In this document: positions 1 through 6,830 of the stretch, piece after piece
Layout: each line of letters begins with the position of its first letter
Position numbering within the stretch: the stretch's first letter is position 1
Origin: Nonomuraea solani
GTDB taxonomy: Bacteria > Actinomycetota > Actinomycetes > Streptosporangiales > Streptosporangiaceae
NCBI RefSeq assembly: GCF_900108335.1
Contig: NZ_FNVT01000018.1
Coordinates: forward strand, 124,001-188,000
Reading direction: 5' to 3'
DNA length: 64,000 bases
Translations under genes and position numbers: made by a program
Notes under the pieces: generated by a model
The model's database searches: none
What the model saw: the letters and a program-made list of their open reading frames with translations, nothing else
What the model was told of the DNA's origin: nothing

Positions 1-1
1 G

Positions 2-550
2 CGGATCGTGGCGATCGACGGTGCCGGTGGCTCCGGCAAGACGACCATCGCGGCGACGCTGGCCGGCGCCATGCCGCACGCCGCCGTGGTGCACACCGAC
101 GACGTGGCCTGGCACCACTCGTTCTTCGGCTGGACCGACGTGCTCGTCGAGGGCGTCCTCGAACCGCTGCGCCGCGGCGAGACCGTGTCCTGCCGACCGG
201 CCGCCTGGGCGCGGCGAGGCCGCGCCGGAGCCATCGACGTGCCCGCCGGCCGGCACACGGTCATCGTGGAAGGCACCGGCGCGGCCCGCCGTGAGCTGGT
301 GCCCCTGCTCGACGCCGTCGTCTGGGTACAGGCAGACCTCGCCCAGGCCGAGCGCCGCTGCATGGCCCGTGAAGGCGGCACTCAGGCCGCACGCGACTTC
401 TGGGACGAATGGATGCGGCAGGAGATCCCCTTCATGGCCGATCACCGGCCGTGGGAGCGGGCGAACCTCGTCGTCGCCGGAACGCCGGCGGTCCGCTACG
501 ACCCCGCCCGCCAACTACTGACCGCCCCTCCCCCGTCGCGAGCCACCTGA
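2..550 (+). CDS. Uridine kinase-like P-loop NTPase (5' end outside window)
   Basis: Likely a small nucleoside or related kinase acting in the cytosol. The Walker A motif GAGGSGKTT lies right at the start, preceded in frame by Arg-Ile-Val-Ala-Ile-Asp, the usual first beta strand. A GTG at position 8 could start translation, but it falls inside that strand, so the real start is probably upstream of the window. VHTDDVAWHH resembles the substrate-binding Asp region of uridine kinases, and VEGTGAARREL a following strand. About 180 residues are visible, close to family length. It ends 5 bases before the convergent RtcB gene. Substrate cannot be named from sequence. Confidence 0.7.
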   Translation, partial: RIVAIDGAGGSGKTTIAATLAGAMPHAAVVHTDDVAWHHSFFGWTDVLVEGVLEPLRRGETVSCRPAAWARRGRAGAIDVPAGRHTVIVEGTGAARRELVPLLDAVVWVQADLAQAERRCMAREGGTQAARDFWDEWMRQEIPFMADHRPWERANLVVAGTPAVRYDPARQLLTAPPPSRAT

Positions 551-555
551 CCCCG

Positions 556-2073
556 TCAGCCTTTGACGGTGAGGAGCGGGCGCAGCTCGGCCACCGGGTC
601 CGCCACCCCGCCCGCGTGCAGGCTCGACACCACGGGCCCGATGTCCTTGTACGCCCACGGAGCCTCCTGCTTGAGGTCTCGCCGCCAGGCCGCCATGACG
701 TCCGCGCGGCGTGCCACGGTCGGATCGCGGTGGTCCAGCGGCGTGACCACGCGGAAATCCCGCAGGAACGCGTCGAGGTCACGGTCGCCGGCCCGGGCGG
801 TGGCACCACGCGGGACGCGCCGTCCGGCGCCGTGGCAGGCGCTGGCCAGCGTGCGGGCGTTGCCGTGACCGCGCAGCAGGTAGCTGGAGGCTCCCATCGA
901 CCCGGGCACGATCACGGGCTCGCCCCACATCGCGTACGGGCCACCGCTCATCTGTTCGTGACCACCCGCGGGCGTCGCGCCTTTGCGGTGGACGACACGG
1001 TCCCCCTCCTGCCAGAACAGGTTGTGCGGCGCGTCATAGACCAGCCGCGCCGCCATCCGACCGCATTCGGCGGCGAGCCCGGCCCGCATGGTGAGGGCGA
1101 GGAAGAACCGGTTGCCCGCGGCGAAGTTGGCGGCGTTGCCGAACGCGTCCAGGTAGCGGCGCCGGGCGGCGGCCGTACGCTCGTCCAGCAGGAACGGCAG
1201 GATCTGGTTGCGGGGCCGCGGCAGCCCCGTCGGCCAGGTCTGACGCAGCCGATCCAGCGCGGTGGCGTTGGCCTGGTGCCCCAGCGACAGCGAACCGCTG
1301 TGCACCATCAGCACGACCGCGCCCTCTGCCAGGCCCCACGCGTACGCGGCGGCGGGGTCGTGGACCCGTGCCACGTACTGCAGCTCCGCGAAATGGTTGC
1401 CGCCGCCGATGCTGCCGATGAGGCTGTCGTGACTGGCTCCCGCGCTCCCGCCGGCGCTGGTGATCCAGTCGGCGAACGCCTCGGCGGTGCCGGTCGGGTG
1501 CGCCGGAGCGTGCATGCGATCCAGGCAGTCCTCGGCGTCGGCCGGCTGGTGACCCTGCCAGGGAGCGTCCCCGGTGAGCAACAGCCCCGGGAGCCCGTCG
1601 CGCAGGAGGGCCTCCCGCTGGGCCGGGGTGAGGGCGATGCGGCGGCCGCCCTCGAAGAACAGGTGCCGCAGCCGCCGTTCCAGGGCGTCCAGGCGCGGCC
1701 GTACCTGCTCCACGGTGAGCGAGGTGACCTCCAGCCGCATGCCGCAGTTGATGTCGTTGCCGACCGCCTGCGGGAGCAGCGCGCCCTCGGTCTCGATGAC
1801 GGTGCCGATCGGGATGCCCGCTCCCTTGTGGAAGTCGGGGGTGAGAACGAGACGGGTCAGGCGGGGCGGCGGGCCGTCATGACCGGGTACGGCCTTCGCG
1901 AGGCGGACGAGGGTGTCGGCGGTCTCCAGGACCGACAGCACTTCGTCGACGGCCGCCGGTTCGAGGGGGACCCGTTCGTCGGCGCAGATGTCGACGGGGA
2001 CGTTCCAGGGGTTCGGGAGAGTGAGCCACTGCTCGTCACGGCGGACGAGACGGTGATCCTGACGGGTACGCAT
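556..2073 (-). CDS. rtcB: RtcB-family RNA ligase
   Basis: RtcB joins 2',3'-cyclic phosphate (or 3'-phosphate) RNA ends to 5'-OH ends using GTP and Mn2+, in RNA repair. Family signatures occur in order: TPDFHKGAGIPIG, GNDINCG with the Mn-binding Asp and Cys, GGGNHF, VHSGSLSLGHQ, PGSMGASSY, and near the C-terminus SACHGAGR carrying the His that is guanylylated. At about 505 residues it is longer than E. coli RtcB (408). I chose the ATG at 2073 because AAGGA precedes it by 10 bases. An in-frame ATG at 2106 without a clear ribosome site would add 11 residues. No archease or RtcR regulator is nearby. The gene is convergent with the kinase upstream. Confidence 0.88.
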   Translation of the reverse strand: MRTRQDHRLVRRDEQWLTLPNPWNVPVDICADERVPLEPAAVDEVLSVLETADTLVRLAKAVPGHDGPPPRLTRLVLTPDFHKGAGIPIGTVIETEGALLPQAVGNDINCGMRLEVTSLTVEQVRPRLDALERRLRHLFFEGGRRIALTPAQREALLRDGLPGLLLTGDAPWQGHQPADAEDCLDRMHAPAHPTGTAEAFADWITSAGGSAGASHDSLIGSIGGGNHFAELQYVARVHDPAAAYAWGLAEGAVVLMVHSGSLSLGHQANATALDRLRQTWPTGLPRPRNQILPFLLDERTAAARRRYLDAFGNAANFAAGNRFFLALTMRAGLAAECGRMAARLVYDAPHNLFWQEGDRVVHRKGATPAGGHEQMSGGPYAMWGEPVIVPGSMGASSYLLRGHGNARTLASACHGAGRRVPRGATARAGDRDLDAFLRDFRVVTPLDHRDPTVARRADVMAAWRRDLKQEAPWAYKDIGPVVSSLHAGGVADPVAELRPLLTVKG

Positions 2074-2456
2074 GTTGGTGAAGTCCTTCGGGCTGCTGAA
2101 ACGCATGGCGAGAGGGTGGCGCTGTTGAGAGCGCGCCACAGAAGGCGACGGAATGAGCCGTCGCCGCAGGCCTCGTGGGTCAGCAGCCGCGAGGTGAAGA
2201 CGTGACCAACCGTAGTGCGGCACGTTCCGTCCCCGCCACGGATTTACCAGGTGCGCCGGCCCACCTCCTTTTAGAGGCGAGACTCATATCCTATTTGCGG
2301 CGGCGGGAAGTATCGCAGCTTTCGCAGAGACGCGCAATATGTGTGTCAAAGAATGCCACTCGCACATTTGCGCGACAGCTCGCATTTCTCGGAGGCAGAT
2401 GCTCAGTAATGATGAGTCGTGATGTTCCCCTCAACATCGATGCGACAGGAGCGCCG
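2074..2456. other. Intergenic region, no gene seen
   Basis: About 380 bases between the divergent RtcB and secreted-protein genes. It is clearly more AT-rich than its surroundings from about 2270 to 2440, as expected for back-to-back promoters. I could not assign -35/-10 boxes with confidence and saw no RNA gene or strong dyad. Confidence 0.4.
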
Positions 2457-2981
2457 ATGAAAAGACTGCTGACCGCCATCATCGTCGCGGCGGCCACCGT
2501 CATGTGCCTTTCCCTCTCTCCGGCAGGAGCATCGGCACAGGTGCTCGGCCCCAGCTCGAACGTCTGCGCGAACGCCCCCATCCCCACCGGATCGATGCCG
2601 ACGGCCTACTTCGACTGGTACCAGTGTGGCCAGCCCGGCACCATCTACTACAACGCGAAAACCGTCAAGGTCATCAGCGACACCGCCTCCGGCGGAACGG
2701 TGACCACCTGCATCACGCCTCCGCCTCCGGCCGGGTTCTATGCCACGGCGCTGTCCTATTCCATCAACTGTGAAATCAGCAAAACCCCCAACGGCGTCCT
2801 CAATAACCAGCAGGCCCTCACCAACATCAACGGCCTGCCCTCCGGCCGCACCCTCATCATCTGCGGCGTCCAGTCGGCGCCGCCCGGGTGGACGGTCGTC
2901 GCCGTCGTACAGACCTATCTGTGCGTGTACGCCCGAGGCGGCGGGGTCGGCGACAACGCCGTATCAATCCGCAAGCTCTGA
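2457..2981 (+). CDS. Small secreted protein of unknown function
   Basis: A 174-residue exported protein that I do not recognise. Residues 1-25 form a classic signal peptide: MKRLL, a hydrophobic stretch, then AGASAQ as the likely cleavage site. The mature part has several Cys (near VCANAP, YQCGQ, TCITP, INCEI, IICGV and YLCVY), suggesting disulfides outside the cell. The start is set by AGGAG at 2447-2451, 5 bases before the ATG, although the frame is open further upstream. It stands alone, divergent from rtcB and convergent with the TetR gene. Confidence 0.75.
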   Translation: MKRLLTAIIVAAATVMCLSLSPAGASAQVLGPSSNVCANAPIPTGSMPTAYFDWYQCGQPGTIYYNAKTVKVISDTASGGTVTTCITPPPPAGFYATALSYSINCEISKTPNGVLNNQQALTNINGLPSGRTLIICGVQSAPPGWTVVAVVQTYLCVYARGGGVGDNAVSIRKL

Positions 2982-2986
2982 GAATC

Positions 2987-3595
2987 TCAGGCGCCCGCCG
3001 GCTCGCTGTAGTCGGTGACGGCATAGACCTGCAGGAGCCTCTCGACTCCGCGCAGGAAGGTCTCGCAGATCAGCACCGGGTCGAACAGGCAGCCGGCGGC
3101 CATGGCGCCGTCGCGCATCATCACGAAGTGGCGGGCCGCCGGCTCGGCGCCGGTCTCCTGGATCTTGGCCAGCAGTTCCGTGACGGTTTCCAGGAACCAT
3201 TGGCGGTGGGCGAGCACGGCCTTGTGCACCGGGGACTCGGGGTCGGGATATTCGGCGGCGGCGTTGAGGAAGGCGCATCCCCGGAAGCCGGTGGACCGGA
3301 TGCCCTGGGCGATGGACGCGCTGAGGGCCCGGATGGTGCCGTCGGCCGGTAGACGGGCGGCGATGGCCTCGTCGGCCTGGCCCCGCATGGCTTGGTCGAC
3401 CTCGTTCAGGTAGGCGAGGACGAGGTCTTCCTTGCCGGGGAAGTGCCGGTAGAGGGTCGCCCGCGTCACCTGCGCTTCGGCGACGATGCGGTCGATGCCG
3501 ACGGCGTGGATGCCCTCCGTGTAGAAGAGCCGGGTGGCCGTGTCGAGCAGCCGGGACCGCGCTTCGGACGGACGGCCTTCGGATGGGCTGGGCAT
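2987..3595 (-). CDS. TetR-family transcriptional regulator
   Basis: DNA-binding repressor of 202 residues. The N-terminal HTH runs through RLLDTATRLFYTEGIHAVG, IVAEAQVTRATLYRHF and GKEDLVLAYL, typical of TetR. The C-terminal ligand domain contains GFRGCAFLNAAAEYPD, a pattern seen in many actinobacterial TetR proteins. It is transcribed away from the membrane-protein gene at 3736. The 140-base gap holds two copies of a GAACGTTCGGTCT motif, so control of itself and of the neighbour is likely. The ligand is unknown. Confidence 0.88.
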   Translation of the reverse strand: MPSPSEGRPSEARSRLLDTATRLFYTEGIHAVGIDRIVAEAQVTRATLYRHFPGKEDLVLAYLNEVDQAMRGQADEAIAARLPADGTIRALSASIAQGIRSTGFRGCAFLNAAAEYPDPESPVHKAVLAHRQWFLETVTELLAKIQETGAEPAARHFVMMRDGAMAAGCLFDPVLICETFLRGVERLLQVYAVTDYSEPAGA

Positions 3596-3610
3596 GCCGC
3601 CATCCTAGTA

Positions 3611-3627
3611 GGTAGAACGTTCGGTCT
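3611..3627. promoter_or_regulatory. Probable TetR operator, copy 1
   Basis: GGTAGAACGTTCGGTCT. The right half GTTCGGTCT matches copy 2 exactly and the left half is degenerate. It lies just upstream of the TetR start codon (3595), fitting autorepression. Confidence 0.65.
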
Positions 3628-3662
3628 TGACAGACCGCGCCGTAGCTGGCCATGCTCTGTCA

Positions 3663-3680
3663 AGACAGAACGTTCGGTCT
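3663..3680. promoter_or_regulatory. Probable TetR operator, copy 2
   Basis: AGACAGAACGTTCGGTCT, an 18-bp palindrome with one mismatched pair. It lies upstream of the membrane-protein gene at 3736 and shares GAACGTTCGGTCT with copy 1, about 50 bp away centre to centre. Confidence 0.7.
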
Positions 3681-3735
3681 ACCAAGGCGCCAGAGGCGGT
3701 GCCCTGGCAGAACTCTCGACCCTGTAAGGATCATC

Positions 3736-4296
3736 ATGAGCACCATCGCTGCTTCGCCCGGCATCTCCGGGACCGCGTCCGCGCTGCGGCGGCTGTACTT
3801 CGTCCGGTTCGCGTTCGCCATCGTCTGGGCCCTCGTGATGTTCACGACCGCCTCGACCCTGGGCCCGCTCGCGGTCACGCTGCTCGTGCTCTACCCGCTG
3901 TTCGACGTCGCCGCCGCCGTCGTCGACGCCCGCGCGTCCCGTACCACCGGATCACCCGCCCTGCTGTACGTGAACATCGCGGTCAGCCTGATCACCGCCG
4001 TCGGCGTGGCCCTCGCCTGCACGTCCGGCATCCCGGCGGTGCTGCGTGTGTGGGGCGCCTGGGCGGTCGTGGCCGGGCTGGTCCAGCTCATCGTGGGCGT
4101 CACCCGCCGCGAGATGGGCGGCCAGTGGCCGATGATCGTCAGCGGCGGCATCTCCGTACTCGCCGGTGCCTCGTTCATCCTCGGCGCCTCCGCGGACAGC
4201 CCGACGCTGTTCAACGCGGCCGGTTACGCCATCCCCGGCGGCATCTTCTTCCTCATCTCGGCCTTCCGCCTGGGCCGCGCCGCGAAGGGGAACTGA
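3736..4296 (+). CDS. HdeD/DUF308-like membrane protein
   Basis: A 186-residue integral membrane protein with about six hydrophobic segments: FAFAIVWALVMF, LAVTLLVLYPLFDVAAAVV, ALLYVNIAVSLITAVGVALA, VWGAWAVVAGLVQLIVGV, MIVSGGISVLAGASFILG and GGIFFLISAFRLG. Repeated short hydrophobic helices with paired Gly are typical of the DUF308/HdeD group, whose function is poorly known (acid resistance in enterics). AAGGA lies 5 bases before the ATG. The upstream TetR and its palindromes suggest it is the repressor's target. Confidence 0.75.
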   Translation: MSTIAASPGISGTASALRRLYFVRFAFAIVWALVMFTTASTLGPLAVTLLVLYPLFDVAAAVVDARASRTTGSPALLYVNIAVSLITAVGVALACTSGIPAVLRVWGAWAVVAGLVQLIVGVTRREMGGQWPMIVSGGISVLAGASFILGASADSPTLFNAAGYAIPGGIFFLISAFRLGRAAKGN

Positions 4297-4298
4297 CA

Positions 4299-4659
4299 TG
4301 GGCCGCAGCACGTACGGCGTCGTCGTCATCGAGGCCGGCCCGGTCGGGGAGAACGTCGCCGACCGGGTGGTGCCGGGGCGGGCTCAGCGCCGCCGTCGTC
4401 GAGCGCGAGCTCGTCGGCGGGGAACGCTCCTTCTGGGCCTGCATGCCGACCAACGCGCTGCTGCGCGGTGCGGCGGCGTTGCGGGCGGCGCGTCAGGTGC
4501 CGGGCGCGCGCGAGGCGGTGACCGGCGATCTCGACGCGGCTACAAGGGCGCCATGCCACCGTGGAGCTCCGAGATCTCCAGCCGGGCGCCCGGCTGGAGG
4601 TCCAGAACGACGGCACCCGTCCCCTCTGGTCCACGAAACAGGGCGCTGACAGCTCGTAA
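4299..4659 (+). pseudogene. Relic of FAD/NAD disulfide oxidoreductase
   Basis: The start MGRSTYGVVVIEAGPVGENV is the FAD-binding strand of the lipoamide dehydrogenase/mercuric reductase family, but the GxGxxG motif now reads EAGPVG. Near 4375 the frame shifts, and the next frame continues with GGLSAAVVERELVGGERSFW and ACMPTNALLRG. The redox Cys expected before SFWAC is Arg. Similarity stops near 4545. The last ~110 bases encode an unrelated-looking tail (LQPGARLEVQNDGTRPLW) that I cannot place. With a frameshift, a lost active site and a truncation it is surely nonfunctional. It starts 2 bases after the membrane gene, so it was probably once in the same operon. Confidence 0.75.
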
Positions 4660-4670
4660 CGTCACGCACG

Positions 4671-4709
4671 ACCGCCGCCCTGATGCGTCCCCGGCATCGC
4701 GGCGGCGGT
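4671..4709. terminator. Hairpin between relic and minus-strand gene
   Basis: ACCGCCGCC (4671-4679) pairs with GGCGGCGGT (4701-4709), with an inner GATGC/GCATC stem. It lies between convergent units and may act as a bidirectional terminator. Confidence 0.5.
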
Positions 4710-4752
4710 GGTGTTTCGGCCTTCATCTCGACGGCCAACCTGGGCCTTGGGG

Positions 4753-5157
4753 TCAGGCGTCCGTGTAGTGGCGGGGTTCGATGAAGTTCAGGCCCTTGGC
4801 GGCCAGGCGGCTCTCCAACCCCGGAGCGGCGTCGGGCAGCAGGTAGTACTCCTCCAAGATGGCGCGGGCGGTGTCGTTGTCGCTGACAGCGCAGTCCCAG
4901 ACCACCTGGTCGCCCTCGATGGTGATGTCGAAGGCGAAGAAGGCGCAGCAGGCCTTCTCCCGTGCGGCCAGGTCCCGTACCCACGCCGCCACGCCCGGCT
5001 CGGCGCGCAGCCGGAAGCGGATGCCCTCGCCGGTCTTCTCGCGGCTGAGCAGATGGCGGTCGAACAGGTGCCGGTACTCGTCCAGGCGCTGGTGGGCGGT
5101 GTCGGGGGCGGTGGTCATGTCGCAGACGATCGGTGTGGAAGCGGGTGGGACGTCCAT
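4753..5157 (-). CDS. Small CC-motif protein under a MerR-type promoter
   Basis: A 134-residue cytosolic protein of an actinobacterial family I know only as hypothetical. The centre, AAREKACCAFFAFDI, has a vicinal Cys pair in a hydrophobic setting, which could bind a soft metal or electrophile. The remainder is helical and acidic. AGGGAG precedes the first ATG (5157); a second ATG at 5118 has no ribosome site. The promoter has the long spacer and central dyad of MerR-controlled genes, which fits a role in metal or oxidant response. That role is inference from the promoter and the Cys pair only. Confidence 0.7.
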   Translation of the reverse strand: MDVPPASTPIVCDMTTAPDTAHQRLDEYRHLFDRHLLSREKTGEGIRFRLRAEPGVAAWVRDLAAREKACCAFFAFDITIEGDQVVWDCAVSDNDTARAILEEYYLLPDAAPGLESRLAAKGLNFIEPRHYTDA

Positions 5158-5211
5158 GGGGGGGGCTCCCTTTCGATGGGTTGTCGGCGCTCGTGTCGAG
5201 CCGTCACTTGA

Positions 5212-5243
5212 ACCGTAGACTCTGGACTTGGGTCCAGAGTCAA
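5212..5243 (-). promoter_or_regulatory. MerR-type promoter with central dyad
   Basis: Read on the minus strand: -35 TTGACT (5243-5238), then a 20-base spacer, then -10 TACGGT (5217-5212). The spacer contains the dyad ACTCTGGAC-TTGG-GTCCAGAGT (5219-5240). A 19-20 base spacer carrying a dyad is the hallmark of promoters activated by MerR-family regulators. It points to the gene at 4753-5157. No MerR gene lies in this window. Confidence 0.72.
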
Positions 5244-5359
5244 GTAGTGGCCTGTACGGATGCCCCAGCCATGCCGAGTCTGGTTGCCGCAGCCTGTCAA
5301 GAACCGGCTGCCGGCTCCGACCTACCTACGACCGACCGCACAGACAAAAGGGGTAACTC

Positions 5360-5926
5360 ATGAGCAAGATCATCTACTGGGTCCACGCCTCGGTGGACGG
5401 GTTCATCGACGGGCCCAACGGGGAGTTCGACTGGCCGACGATGGGGCCGGAGCTGTCCGCGTACTCAGACGGTCTGGACAAGAGGGTCGACACCCTGCTG
5501 TTCGGACGTCCGGTGTGGCAGATGATGGTGGCGTTCTGGCCGAACGCCGAGTCGATGTCGGACGACCCGCACGTCACCGCCTTCGCGCCCTTCTGGCGTG
5601 CCACACCGAAGATCGTCTTCTCCCGCACGTACCCGGGCGACGAGTGGACCAGCCGCGTCATCAAGGACAACCTGGCCGAGGAGGTCGCCGCCCTCAAGGC
5701 GCGGCCGGGCGGCCGGGACATGCTCCTCACCGGCGGCTCCGCGCTGGCGGCGGCGCTGACCGGGCTGGGGCTCATCGACGAATACCACATCGCCGTACAC
5801 CCGGTGGTGCTCGGCGGCGGCAGGCCGCTGTTCCAGGCGCCGGAGCAGCGCCACAAGCTGCGGCTCGCCGGCTCGCGTGTACTCGACGGCCAGGTCGTGG
5901 TGTCGCATTACCGGCTCACTTCCTGA
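5360..5926 (+). CDS. Dihydrofolate reductase-family (RibD C-terminal) protein
   Basis: A 188-residue NADPH-binding reductase of the YyaP/YwjB type, related to DHFR and to the RibD reductase domain. Visible motifs are WVHASVDGFI at the N-terminus, DTLLFGRPVW (the family's FGRxTY-like helix), RDMLLTGGSALAAAL (the pyrophosphate-binding Gly-Gly turn) and LIDEYHIAVHPVVLGGGRPLF. The substrate of this family is generally unknown; it is not thought to replace folA. AAAGGGG precedes the ATG. Confidence 0.82.
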   Translation: MSKIIYWVHASVDGFIDGPNGEFDWPTMGPELSAYSDGLDKRVDTLLFGRPVWQMMVAFWPNAESMSDDPHVTAFAPFWRATPKIVFSRTYPGDEWTSRVIKDNLAEEVAALKARPGGRDMLLTGGSALAAALTGLGLIDEYHIAVHPVVLGGGRPLFQAPEQRHKLRLAGSRVLDGQVVVSHYRLTS

Positions 5927-5981
5927 AGTCATCACAACAAGGGGCGGCGGACGGACAGCTTGAGGCCCGTGATCAAGCTTC

Positions 5982-6130
5982 GTGACCGAGCACGTGTACG
6001 CCGCCCCACCGGTCGAGGTCTTCTCCGCCTGGGCCGATTGGCGGTACGCGGGGCCGGCTGTGGGCCGTATCTCGACCTGGACTTCCGCGTCAACGGCCTG
6101 GAGCGGCGGCGCCGCCTGGTGGACGCTGCC
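5982..6130 (+). pseudogene. Possible relic of an SRPBCC/AHSA1 gene
   Basis: Residues MTEHVYAAPPVEVFSAWAD from a GTG at 5982 look like the first strand and helix of an AHSA1-type START domain. A few codons on, a different frame gives YLDLDFRVNGLERRR, also typical of that fold. The frames do not join, and nothing recognisable follows. This is a short match, so the assignment is tentative. Up to about 6290 I see no other gene. Confidence 0.35.
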
Positions 6131-6291
6131 CCAGCTCGCCTGCATGATCGCTGCCGCCATCCTGGGACCCTGGCTCAACCGGCGCCTGCTCCAGCGGGTG
6201 GTCGTGGTGGCGACGCTGCTGGTCATGACCTGTACGCCGTGCCGACCGTCACCTGGGCGGGCCGGAGCGAGCCGGCGCGGGAGTGGGGGCC

Positions 6292-6390
6292 GTGAACGCT
6301 CTTGGGGCGATCGGTGTAAAGGGAACGATGGATTTGCTCAAGGGAAGGCGCCCGATGGCACCCCATGCGATGGCGAGAGCCATGACATGA
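6292..6390 (+). CDS. Possible small ORF, 32 residues
   Basis: GTG start after GGGAGTGGGGGCC. The peptide includes NALGAIGVKGTMDLLKGRRP and ends with an ATGA overlap onto the next possible ORF. No homology is recognised. It could be a real coupled small gene or the remains of a larger one. Confidence 0.25.
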   Translation: MNALGAIGVKGTMDLLKGRRPMAPHAMARAMT

Positions 6391-6830
6391 CCCAGGTGAC
6401 GCAACGCCGCGCTCATCGAACGCTCCTTGAGCGGACCGCCGGCGCGCTGCTGCTGGCCACGATGTCGGCGATCAGCCTCGCCGTCGCCATGGCCGTGGGT
6501 GGCCGGCTGTCCGCGTGGTACGGGGTGGCTTACGCCGGGGCGCTGATCCTGCTGCGCGTCTTGGAAGGTCGCGGGCAGCCGACGGAGTCCTCGTCTCGGC
6601 CCGGCAGCGCTTCGGCCTCGCGGGGTGAGACCTCTCCCGGCTCGCGAACCATGCGCCATATCGTGGCGGGCGGACGACAGAACGAGGGCAAGAAGATCTC
6701 CTTGCCACTTCCAACGTATAGCGCACAGGGGGGCTTGCGGCAAGCCCCGGGTCGTGCCGCAGAATCAGCGGCCGGATACGGCACCGATGAGGAACGGGGG
6801 GCACGACGTGCTCGATCAGTACGTGCTTGA
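6387..6830 (+). CDS. Possible small membrane protein
   Basis: The first ~60 residues hold two hydrophobic segments (GALLLATMSAISLAVAMAVG and AWYGVAYAGALILLRVL). The rest is polar, low-complexity and runs over the rifamycin element and the rph start, so the 3' half is unlikely to be genuine coding. It may be a truncated small membrane protein. Confidence 0.3.
   Translation: MTQVTQRRAHRTLLERTAGALLLATMSAISLAVAMAVGGRLSAWYGVAYAGALILLRVLEGRGQPTESSSRPGSASASRGETSPGSRTMRHIVAGGRQNEGKKISLPLPTYSAQGGLRQAPGRAAESAAGYGTDEERGARRARSVRA
6730..6748. promoter_or_regulatory. Rifamycin-associated element (RAE)
   Basis: GGGGCTTGCGGCAAGCCCC. This 19-bp inverted repeat is the published RAE, found upstream of rifamycin-inactivating and rifamycin-responsive genes in actinobacteria and linked to rifamycin-induced expression. 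The copy here is identical to the consensus as I know it. It ends 59 bases before the rph start. A TATAGC hexamer at 6717-6722 could be a -10 box. Confidence 0.88.
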
